Source of the DNA: Leptospira mtsangambouensis
Lineage (GTDB): Bacteria; Spirochaetota; Leptospiria; Leptospirales; Leptospiraceae
Direction of reading: 5' to 3'
NCBI RefSeq assembly: GCF_004770475.1
Contig: NZ_RQHK01000002.1
Coordinates: 660,001 to 724,000, forward strand
DNA: 64,000 bases
The notes under the pieces were generated by a model, which did not search any database, was not told the origin of the DNA, and worked only from the letters and a program-made list of their open reading frames with translations. A program made the translations under genes and the position numbers. Positions within the stretch are counted from its first letter, which is position 1. Each line of letters starts with the position of its first letter. Below are positions 27,451-34,738 of this stretch, piece after piece.

Positions 27451-28187
27451 AATCAAATTCAATACAAAATCGTACCCTACACTTACAACAGTTAGATATG
27501 AAACAAAATCTATCACCTGACGAGTACCAAACGAAGATGAAAGTTTTGAAAAATAGAATTAGGGAACTCACTTTTCTTTCAAAGGCAAAAGACAGACCCA
27601 TACTTTTTGTTTTCGAAGGTTGGGATGCGGCAGGAAAGGGAGGTTCGATCCGAAGGCTCACCCAAGAAATTGACCCGCGTTTATTTGAAGTACATAATAT
27701 TTCTGCACCTAATGCAGAAGAGATCCAACACCACTACCTTTGGCGTTTTTGGAATCGAATTCCTAAAAAAGGACATGTTGGAATTTTTGATCGGTCCTAT
27801 TATGGTCGAGTTCTTGTAGAACGAGTGGAAGGGTTTGCAACTGAATCGGAGTGGTCTCGGGCTTATGAAGAAATTTTACTCTTCGAGGAACAGCTGGTGA
27901 GTTTCGGAACCATCGTCATTAAATTTTGGTTACACATTGATTCGGAAGAACAATTACTGCGATTCGAATCTAGAAAAAACGATCCACTCAAACGTTGGAA
28001 ACTCACTGACGAAGATTGGCGTAACCGTGACAAATGGTCCCTCTATGAAGAAGCAGCCAACCAAATGTTTGCCAAAACCGACGCACCCAATGCTCCTTGG
28101 TTTTTGGTTCCAGCCAATGATAAATACTTCGCACGTGTGTTAGTTTTGGATACAGTTGTTAGGCGATTGCAGGAAGAGTTGGATTGA
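27447..28187 (+). CDS. Polyphosphate kinase 2 (PPK2) catalytic protein
   Basis: 246 residues with the full PPK2 set: Walker A GWDAAGKGGSIRRLT, segment IDPRLFEVHNISAPN, Walker B FDRSYYGRVLVERVEG, and the lid region RKNDPLKRWKLTDEDWRNR. PPK2 enzymes transfer phosphate between polyphosphate and nucleotides (AMP/ADP or GDP). Together with the upstream degenerate half it resembles a split class II enzyme (polyphosphate:AMP phosphotransferase), so AMP to ADP is the most likely reaction. This is an inference from the pairing. Confidence 0.9.
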   Translation: MKSNSIQNRTLHLQQLDMKQNLSPDEYQTKMKVLKNRIRELTFLSKAKDRPILFVFEGWDAAGKGGSIRRLTQEIDPRLFEVHNISAPNAEEIQHHYLWRFWNRIPKKGHVGIFDRSYYGRVLVERVEGFATESEWSRAYEEILLFEEQLVSFGTIVIKFWLHIDSEEQLLRFESRKNDPLKRWKLTDEDWRNRDKWSLYEEAANQMFAKTDAPNAPWFLVPANDKYFARVLVLDTVVRRLQEELD

Positions 28188-28460
28188 GGAAATCAAAAGA
28201 ATTAAAGTTTCTGCTTGTTTTGGAACTTTCGATTGGATGCTGATTTTGTTTGAATCAAGTTTTTTTGAAAAGCCAATCGGATCAAGTTATGGTTTTCAAG
28301 ATGAATTATAAATTTCTCAATTTGCATACAATATTCAAGATTGTGCAGTTTGTGTGAAATAAGGTTTTTGTTGTGAATCGGATTTCCCTTCAGAAAACAG
28401 GTTCAATTTAAAAATCTAAAAAAGATTAGTAAGGTTTAGTTTTACTCATTTAATTTCCTT
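28188..28460. other. AT-rich gap upstream of marR-like gene
   Basis: About 270 bases after the PPK2 gene. No credible gene is seen. The right end runs into the promoter/operator palindrome at 28461. Confidence 0.5.
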
Positions 28461-28488
28461 GACAATAGTTTACTAGGAAACTATTGTC
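28459..28488 (+). promoter_or_regulatory. Promoter embedded in a perfect palindrome (MarR-type operator)
   Basis: Arms GACAATAGTTT (28461-28471) and AAACTATTGTC (28478-28488) are perfect 11-base inverted repeats with a 6-base spacer. A -35 TTGACA (28459-28464) and a -10 TATTGT (28482-28487) with a 17-base spacer lie inside the same palindrome. A regulator bound here would block RNA polymerase. Transcription would begin near 28493-28495, which is the ATG, so the mRNA may be leaderless. Confidence 0.7.
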
Positions 28489-28492
28489 AGTT

Positions 28493-28963
28493 ATGCCCAA
28501 AAAGTTGGATCTAGAACCAAGCCACTTAAAATCCCACTTGGGATACCATTTACGGGTTGTTTCCAACGCAGTTTCTCATACTTTTGCTCGGAAACTTGCC
28601 AATTTGGATGTGACTGTTGCTGAATGGGTGATTTTGCGGGAAATGTATTCTTACAAAACCACCACTTCGCCGAGCACCATCGCAGAAATCACCGGACTCA
28701 GCCGGGGGGCTGTTTCCAAACTCATCGACAGACTTTTAAACAAAGGCCTTGTGATTCGCGAAGAAGCAAGTGGAGACAGGCGTTACCAAGAAATCAATCT
28801 CACCCCAAAGGCCAAAAAACTAGTTCCTAAACTTTCAGAAATTGCAGATGAAAACGATTCTAGTTTTTTCTCTTTATTATCTGTGGCAGAGAAAGACCAA
28901 CTTCGAAAGACTCTCTTAAAACTTGCCGAATTACATAAACTGAATTTAAACCCAATCGAATGA
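28493..28963 (+). CDS. MarR-family transcriptional regulator
   Basis: About 156 residues from the ATG at 28493 (a TTG at 28484 is in frame but lies inside the operator). Winged-helix features: VAEWVILREMYSYKTTTSPS, the recognition region STIAEITGLSRGAVSKLIDR, and the wing GLVIREEASGDRRYQEINL. MarR dimers bind inverted repeats, and one overlaps this gene's own promoter, so autorepression is likely. The next gene, a DUF1398 protein, starts ten bases downstream and is the probable co-regulated target. The inducing ligand is unknown. Confidence 0.92.
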   Translation: MPKKLDLEPSHLKSHLGYHLRVVSNAVSHTFARKLANLDVTVAEWVILREMYSYKTTTSPSTIAEITGLSRGAVSKLIDRLLNKGLVIREEASGDRRYQEINLTPKAKKLVPKLSEIADENDSSFFSLLSVAEKDQLRKTLLKLAELHKLNLNPIE

Positions 28964-28973
28964 GGAGATTTCA

Positions 28974-29393
28974 ATGACCAACCTAACATCAAAATTAATA
29001 GAAGCGCAACAATTTGCGATGTCCATTCGTCCGAAAGTCGGCGGTTTTCCAGTACTTGCGGAAGTACTTCGCAGTGCAGGTGTAAGAAGTAACCGTTGGT
29101 CATTGCCGGCATGCCAAGCTGTCTACCAAATGAAAGAAGGTTCTGTGGTCCAACAAGGAACTCCTCTTGTCAGTGGCGTTTTTGAGATTGCGAAATTTGA
29201 TCGGGACGCTCTGATCACTGCACTTCGCACTGACCAGGAAGGTCGAAGTAGTTTCCCTGAATTTCTAAAATCAGCTTGGGAGGCAGGTGTGATTGGATAC
29301 GATGTTGATTTCGCAAGTCGTAAGGTAGTTTATTATGGTGTCAACGGTGAAAGTTATCTTGAAGAATATCCTGCGGTGACAGTCGAGAGATAA
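28974..29393 (+). CDS. DUF1398 family protein
   Basis: 139 residues with the family's features: an AEVLRSAGVRSNRWSLPACQ segment near the start, GTPLVSGVFEIAKFD in the middle, and FPEFLKSAWEAGVIGYDVDF towards the end, closing with the YYGVNGESYLEEYP segment. DUF1398 proteins (such as E. coli YbcV) have no established function. The gene follows the MarR regulator by ten bases with an AGGAG ribosome site and would be co-transcribed with it. Confidence 0.8.
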   Translation: MTNLTSKLIEAQQFAMSIRPKVGGFPVLAEVLRSAGVRSNRWSLPACQAVYQMKEGSVVQQGTPLVSGVFEIAKFDRDALITALRTDQEGRSSFPEFLKSAWEAGVIGYDVDFASRKVVYYGVNGESYLEEYPAVTVER

Positions 29394-29490
29394 TGATATA
29401 AAAAGATATGGAGCTTAGAACAATAATTGTCGGCGGGGAGTTGTCGTTTCTAGTTCCTTAAGAACAACTTGAGATTCATATATTTCATTT

Positions 29491-30102
29491 TCACCGATAA
29501 GGCTTTTGTTTGATTTGAAACGTATAGGTTCTGTCCTCAGAATGGATTAGCACTTGTGAATAAAAACCTAAATCCAAAGAGCGAAACTTAGAACGAAATA
29601 TGGAAGCTTCTTCATCAAAAATTTCTTTGCGGCAATCAGATACAAGGGACTTCCATTTTTCTTTGGAAACAGAATGGTATAAAAAACCATTGGCATTGGG
29701 GGGAATGGTTCGATTTTCCCAAAAGATTTCTTCTTGGAAACACAAAACCCCTTGTTTTGTTTTGATTCGAAATTCTGATTTCCACTTGGGGTTTGGAAAT
29801 TGGATTTGGTTTTTTGTATTATTTTCGATGAATAAAAAATAACCTTGGAACTTTTCATCCTCTTCACGGGAAAGACTTAAATACGTTGGGTAGCCGTCTA
29901 CAACCTGTTTGTCGGACTGAGTTCTGTTTTGGAAACTTCCTGGATTTAAAGCTCGAAACCCTATGTAAAAAATCAAAACAACCAAAACCAAATCAATGAG
30001 AAGGACAATCTGTCTCCATCTTGTTTTTTTGTTTTTATCACCAATTTGTTTTAGGTATTCTCTAAATTCTTCCGGTGAACGAGAATGGTATCCTTTTCCC
30101 AT
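29491..30102 (-). CDS. Small membrane-anchored protein, function unknown
   Basis: 203 residues with a basic cytoplasmic start, one membrane segment (about 33-52, VLLIDLVLVVLIFYIGFRAL) and an extracytoplasmic domain of about 145 residues. No signal peptidase site or lipobox is seen. No motif recognised. The start follows the nnr stop directly, so it is the last gene of the lipoprotein-nnr-membrane protein operon. Its stop faces the convergent DUF1398 gene about 100 bases away. Confidence 0.7.
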   Translation of the reverse strand: MGKGYHSRSPEEFREYLKQIGDKNKKTRWRQIVLLIDLVLVVLIFYIGFRALNPGSFQNRTQSDKQVVDGYPTYLSLSREEDEKFQGYFLFIENNTKNQIQFPNPKWKSEFRIKTKQGVLCFQEEIFWENRTIPPNANGFLYHSVSKEKWKSLVSDCRKEIFDEEASIFRSKFRSLDLGFYSQVLIHSEDRTYTFQIKQKPYR

Positions 30103-31593
30103 TTACACTAACTCCACAAGAGACTTTAGAATTTGGTGGGCAGAAGGATAAGGTTCTTCCAACTGTTTGGAATGGTCCAAAAAGGAAAGTGCCAAGTGCA
30201 CGGAGTCGGGAATGTCAAAATCCAAACTGAGATACCTTGCCAAAATTCCTGATAATAAATCTCCCGTTCCCATCGTGGCAAGTTTGGGATTGGGTGACTC
30301 CCAAATATAAGAGGAACCATCGGGGCAAACAAGAAGGCTTACAAAGGATTTGAGTAACACATATACATTGTTTTGTGGGCAAAAATCGATTAACGTATCG
30401 TAAGCGGCTTGGACAGAATTATGGGTTTTGCCAGTCATTCGATTCAGTTCTCCTACATGAGGAGTGAGTAGGATTTGATTCCCTTGGGGAAGTTTGGTTC
30501 CAAAACTAGGAATGGCTCCAGCATCCAAAATCAGTTTTTTATCATCAGGCAGAGTCCATCCTTCCAAATCTTTCGGAAACTTTGTGAGCCCGGGTCCTAC
30601 AACCAGAGTTTTTGTTTTGATAAAAAAGGGATCACTTGTGATATCAGGAAAGGAAGAAGATTTTGTCATTTTGGAAAGATCGTCTTTTAAAACAAAGGAG
30701 CTGATTTGTGGAGAAGGGGAAAATATTTTACTAATCCCTCCACCGAGTCTTGAAAAGGCATTTTCAGAAAGTAAAATGGCACCTTCCATTCCGGTTTCTC
30801 CACCATAAAAAATGGCAGAACCAGCACTGTATTTATGGTCCTTGTTTTTTCTTTTTAGGGCTTGGACTGCCGATTCTGGGTTCGGTTCTAAATAATAACG
30901 ATTCGAAAAAGTAACTTTGTTTAGGTGGGTTTTGATGGGAAACCCAATGGATTCGTAATATCTAGGAATGATAGAATCTTTTTCATAAATAAACCCTACG
31001 TTCTCCCATTTCCTTGTCCCAAGTTCTTCAATGGAATCCGCATAAACAAATACATTCGTTTCCCCTGGTTTTCCAAGAGAGTTTGGATCCCATCCACTCG
31101 CTGTATCAAGCGACAACCTGTAAAAAAATACCTCGGAGTCATTGATGGTTTCAATGAGTTCCACTAGTTCTTCGGAAAGTTTCCCTTGAAATCCTGTTCC
31201 CAGAAGGGCATCCACAAGAAGGACGGAATCTTCTTTTGCCTCTTCCCATTCGTTGTAAAAATCTTCTAAGGTACTCGTGGCACCAAGTGTTTTGGAAACC
31301 AATGCCTCATAGAACTTTCCCGCCTCTGATTTGTTTGGTGCTTTGGAAAAACAGCGAACGGGAAAACCTTCTTGGTAAAGGATATGGGCAAGGGCATACC
31401 CATCTCCACCATTTCCTCCAGTTCCACAAAGAATCCAAATGGATTCTGCTGTTTTCCATAAATCTTCATTGGCATGGAAAACCGAAAGGGCAGCCATTCC
31501 CATTAGGGTCTCTTCCTTAAACCCTAATTCTTTTGTTGTGAGTGAATCTAAACTTTTGGATTCTTTATTTGTGAATAATGGTTGGTGTTTCAT
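30103..31593 (-). CDS. nnr: Bifunctional NAD(P)H-hydrate epimerase / NAD(P)H-hydrate dehydratase
   Basis: A 496-residue fusion. The N-terminal YjeF_N domain has GTGGNGGDGYALAHIL and DALLGTGFQG (epimerase). The C-terminal ribokinase-like domain (from about 225) has LVVGPGLTKF, LLTPHVGELNRMTG and the catalytic ATMGTGDLLSGILA (dehydratase). The enzyme repairs damaged nicotinamide cofactors: it interconverts R and S hydrates and dehydrates the S form using ADP or ATP. Start and stop abut the neighbouring genes, so the three-gene unit is one operon. Confidence 0.95.
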   Translation of the reverse strand: MKHQPLFTNKESKSLDSLTTKELGFKEETLMGMAALSVFHANEDLWKTAESIWILCGTGGNGGDGYALAHILYQEGFPVRCFSKAPNKSEAGKFYEALVSKTLGATSTLEDFYNEWEEAKEDSVLLVDALLGTGFQGKLSEELVELIETINDSEVFFYRLSLDTASGWDPNSLGKPGETNVFVYADSIEELGTRKWENVGFIYEKDSIIPRYYESIGFPIKTHLNKVTFSNRYYLEPNPESAVQALKRKNKDHKYSAGSAIFYGGETGMEGAILLSENAFSRLGGGISKIFSPSPQISSFVLKDDLSKMTKSSSFPDITSDPFFIKTKTLVVGPGLTKFPKDLEGWTLPDDKKLILDAGAIPSFGTKLPQGNQILLTPHVGELNRMTGKTHNSVQAAYDTLIDFCPQNNVYVLLKSFVSLLVCPDGSSYIWESPNPKLATMGTGDLLSGILARYLSLDFDIPDSVHLALSFLDHSKQLEEPYPSAHQILKSLVELV

Positions 31594-32700
31594 TTAGATC
31601 CAACGATAGACTTCTAAAGCCCCTGCACGAATCCGAACCGAATAAATATTATCAAAAGCATCTGTATAGGTTTCTCGCCATTGCCCACGTGGACTAGAAA
31701 AGGGAATTCGTTTGTTATTGATATGGTTTCCTTCTTTGTCATGGACTTGGAGTCTTGCGGCATTTCCACCATCTTCTGTTTCCCAAATATAAAACTCACC
31801 GTTATTACGAATGGAAAATAAAATCTCAGATGGGTCTTGGATTTCTTTTAAAAATTCAGAACTTTTCGAATCAAATACAAACCGAAATATCCTTCGGAAC
31901 TTAAACCGTTTGTCTTTTTTGGAATAATAACTAAAAGATCCGAGAACATACTCTCCTTCTGGGTGAGGGAGGAGTTTATCGAGGGTGATGTCATATTCTT
32001 TGGCATCGTTACTCGCAAACACATCAAGACCTGATTCTTTTAAGTTCCCTTTGAGTTCTCCTTCTTCAAAATAAGAAAGTCGCATTTCTTCTGCTATACG
32101 GTGGTAAACGAATAACTTTTCGCCTTCGCCGGGGAGAATGAATTCAATGTAACGGAAGGGTTCTGTATTTTTGCCCGATGCCCCTAACATAAATTTCACG
32201 ACACCTTTTTGCGAAATTTGGACAAGAAAGGAAGGAAGTACTGTTGTTCCTTGGGTGGAAAAAGCTCCACTGTATGTTTTATACAAATTTTCTCCACCTG
32301 GGGGGAGTTCCATTCCTTTGGAAGAAATTCGATTTTGTACAATCAGGTCCCCATCTTCGTTCATTGCCACAATCCCAATCCCACCAAATCGGAACGGATA
32401 ATGAGGGATTCCTGAATTGGGTTTGAAATCAGGGTTTCCAAGAGTGGCATCAAGCCTTCCATTTCTATCAAAAAGTTTGATTACGGCTTGTTTATTATCT
32501 GCCATTGCGCTAATATTGGAGGAGTTGGGGATGGTTAGAGGAACGTTGGTGAGTACTTGGTTCACCACAACACCTTCGAAACTCTCATTTGTTTGTCCCA
32601 ATGGGATGCGGAATAGGATTTCTTCTTTTAAGTTTTCCACTCGGAAACGAAGGCAGGAAACGAAAAAAGAGAGGGTGAGGAAGAGATAAAGGGTTCGCAT
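31594..32700 (-). CDS. Predicted lipoprotein, function unknown
   Basis: 368 residues from the ATG at 32700 (the frame is open for 28 more codons, which overlap the rimP promoter and lack a signal peptide). The signal peptide MRTLYLFLTLSFFVSC gives Cys16 as the lipidation site. The rest is beta-rich with propeller-like repeats (for example KQAVIKLFDRNGRLDATLGN, GIGIVAMNEDGDLIVQN, NGEFYIWETEDGG). This suggests a WD/NHL-like fold, but no family was identified. It is the first gene of the operon with nnr. Confidence 0.75.
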   Translation of the reverse strand: MRTLYLFLTLSFFVSCLRFRVENLKEEILFRIPLGQTNESFEGVVVNQVLTNVPLTIPNSSNISAMADNKQAVIKLFDRNGRLDATLGNPDFKPNSGIPHYPFRFGGIGIVAMNEDGDLIVQNRISSKGMELPPGGENLYKTYSGAFSTQGTTVLPSFLVQISQKGVVKFMLGASGKNTEPFRYIEFILPGEGEKLFVYHRIAEEMRLSYFEEGELKGNLKESGLDVFASNDAKEYDITLDKLLPHPEGEYVLGSFSYYSKKDKRFKFRRIFRFVFDSKSSEFLKEIQDPSEILFSIRNNGEFYIWETEDGGNAARLQVHDKEGNHINNKRIPFSSPRGQWRETYTDAFDNIYSVRIRAGALEVYRWI

Positions 32701-32755
32701 GGTGCAACATCCATTCCCTAATTTTTTATTTACAGGACAACTCGCTTTTCCTAGC

Positions 32756-32784
32756 TTGACAGTAGACATGTTAAATTTTAGCAT
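32756..32784 (+). promoter_or_regulatory. Probable promoter of the rimP-pnp operon
   Basis: TTGACA (32756-32761), a 17-base spacer and TAGCAT (32779-32784) form a good sigma-70-type match in the 130-base gap between divergent genes. A transcript would start near 32791, about 40 bases before rimP. Confidence 0.5.
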
Positions 32785-32832
32785 GAGCTGGGTCTCTTAT
32801 ACAGATTCCTTTGGGAATCTTTTGGAAATGGT

Positions 32833-33321
32833 TTGGTATATACCGAGGAAAACATCAGAGAACTTATTTTACGTGTTCTCGCTCCACCTCTAGCGCTTTT
32901 TTCGCTCCAAGTACAGAATCGGAAAAACCACGCCCTCATTGAGATAGAACTGGATCATCTCACAGACAAAACTGGCTCCGCTAGTTTAGAAGACTGTGAG
33001 ACTGTGTCTAGGAGACTCAAAGAGGAGCTGGATTTATGGGGAGAGGAATTTGATTTCACTCTCCAAGTCTCCTCCGCGGGAGCAGAACGTGTTTTGCGTC
33101 TGCCGGAGGATTTAAGTCGTTTCCAAGGACTTTTAGTAAAACTAGAAGTACCGCTGGAAGCAGGGAAATGGGACAAACGATTGTATCGTTTGGGACCGGT
33201 TTCGGGGGATTCTGTTGAGCTTACGCTTTACGATCGTAAAACTCGACACAAAAAGAACCAAAAATCGGTATTGATGCCCATCGCAGAAATACGAAAGGGA
33301 AATTTGTATTTAGAAATTTAA
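32833..33321 (+). CDS. rimP: Ribosome maturation factor RimP
   Basis: 162 residues. The N-terminal domain contains VQNRKNHALIEIELDHLTD and ASLEDCETVSRRLKEELDL. The signature V-S-S-A-G-x-x-R appears as LQVSSAGAERVLRLPED. An SH3-like C-terminal domain follows. RimP assists 30S subunit assembly. The start codon appears to be TTG at 32833; the ATG at 32828 is out of frame. It precedes nusA by 4 bases, as in many bacteria. Confidence 0.92.
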   Translation: MVYTEENIRELILRVLAPPLALFSLQVQNRKNHALIEIELDHLTDKTGSASLEDCETVSRRLKEELDLWGEEFDFTLQVSSAGAERVLRLPEDLSRFQGLLVKLEVPLEAGKWDKRLYRLGPVSGDSVELTLYDRKTRHKKNQKSVLMPIAEIRKGNLYLEI

Positions 33322-33325
33322 GACT

Positions 33326-34723
33326 ATGGCGACAAAACAAGCAACGAAAGAAACTGGGCTATTCGAAGCCATCCAACAATTCTGTCAGGATAAATCTCTT
33401 GATAGAGAACTCGTACTCGGTGTCATCCGCGACTCCCTTCTCGCCGCCTATCGCAAAAAAGTCGGTTTAGAAGCTGAAACTGACGACCGTTGCCAAGTAG
33501 ACTTTGGGTCGGACAACAAAAACGAAATCATCATCTCCGTCTTACGGGACGTGGTAGAAGAGAAAACAACAAACCCTCTAGAGATCTCTTTAGAAGAGGC
33601 AACTAAATTGGATCCTGCTGCCAAAGTGGGAACCCAACTACGAGTGTTTGAAAAACCACAAGACTTGTCACGAGTTCTCTCAAGCCAAGCCAAACAAATG
33701 GTTTTCCAACGCCTCCGCGATATGGAAAAGGATTTACTCTACCAAGAGTATAAATCCAAAGAAGGGGAACTCACTCACGGGTATTTCCAACGTTGGAAAA
33801 AAGACATCATGTCCATCGACCTTGGTAAGGTAGAAGGGATCATGCTGAAAAAGGACCAAAACCCTGGCGAAAAATACCGCCAAGGAGATCGTCTGAAAGC
33901 TATCATTTCTCGTGTGGAACTAAGACCTCGCGAACCAATGCCTGTCATCACACTCTCTCGTGCTTCGGGTGACTTTGTGAAAAAACTCTTCGAAATGGAA
34001 ATTCCAGAAGTGTATGATGGCATCGTGGAAATCCGAGATGTTGCCCGCATTCCGTCTTACAGAACGAAGGTGGTTGTCACCACTAGTAAGTCTGACGTAG
34101 ATCCTGTGGGAGCCTGCGTAGGGATGAAGGGTGTTCGGATCCAAGCCATCGTTCGTGAACTTGGAAACGAAAGGATCGACATTGTCCTTCACTCAGATGA
34201 ACCAAGTGTATTTATCGCCAATGCCATTTCTCCTGCAAAACCAGTAGAAGTGCATGTGGATAGAAAAAGAGGAGATGCTCTTGTCATCGTACCCGATGAA
34301 TCTCTTTCTCTTGCCATCGGAATCAATGGGTCCAATGTAAAATTGGTATCTCAACTTTCCGGTTTCAAAATCGACATCAAAACTGTATCCCAATACAATC
34401 AGGAACTGGCTTCGCCGGAAGCTCGTGAAAAACTGGATCGACTCTTCAATGCCCAACAAGAAGCAATGGAAGAATCGGAAGACCAATATAACGAAGGTGC
34501 AGACGAGGAAGAAGAGGATTCCGGATACACTCCGCTTTCCGAAGTTCCTGGTCTCACTCCAAGGATCGTTGGCCTTCTCGAAGCCGGCGGGATCAAAAAC
34601 GTGGAAACCCTTCTCGAGTTCAGCCAAGAGGAACTTTCGAAAATTTCCGGAATCGGGAAAACGACAGCAGAACAAATTTTACGTCTGCTCCGTGAATCTA
34701 TCGAATGGGTAGAAGAGGGTTAA
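33326..34723 (+). CDS. nusA: Transcription termination/antitermination protein NusA
   Basis: 465 residues. The N-terminal RNA-polymerase-binding domain (1-125) is followed by S1 (about 130-200, with MSIDLGKVEGIMLKKDQ), KH1 and KH2 (about 225-345, with DPVGACVGMKGVRIQAIV and LAIGINGSNVKLVSQLSG) and an acidic linker. A C-terminal helix-hairpin-helix (VPGLTPRIVGLLEAGGIKN) follows. It controls pausing, termination and rRNA antitermination. It lies between rimP and infB in the classical order. Confidence 0.97.
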   Translation: MATKQATKETGLFEAIQQFCQDKSLDRELVLGVIRDSLLAAYRKKVGLEAETDDRCQVDFGSDNKNEIIISVLRDVVEEKTTNPLEISLEEATKLDPAAKVGTQLRVFEKPQDLSRVLSSQAKQMVFQRLRDMEKDLLYQEYKSKEGELTHGYFQRWKKDIMSIDLGKVEGIMLKKDQNPGEKYRQGDRLKAIISRVELRPREPMPVITLSRASGDFVKKLFEMEIPEVYDGIVEIRDVARIPSYRTKVVVTTSKSDVDPVGACVGMKGVRIQAIVRELGNERIDIVLHSDEPSVFIANAISPAKPVEVHVDRKRGDALVIVPDESLSLAIGINGSNVKLVSQLSGFKIDIKTVSQYNQELASPEAREKLDRLFNAQQEAMEESEDQYNEGADEEEEDSGYTPLSEVPGLTPRIVGLLEAGGIKNVETLLEFSQEELSKISGIGKTTAEQILRLLRESIEWVEEG

Positions 34724-34738
34724 GTTTTAAGGCATACT

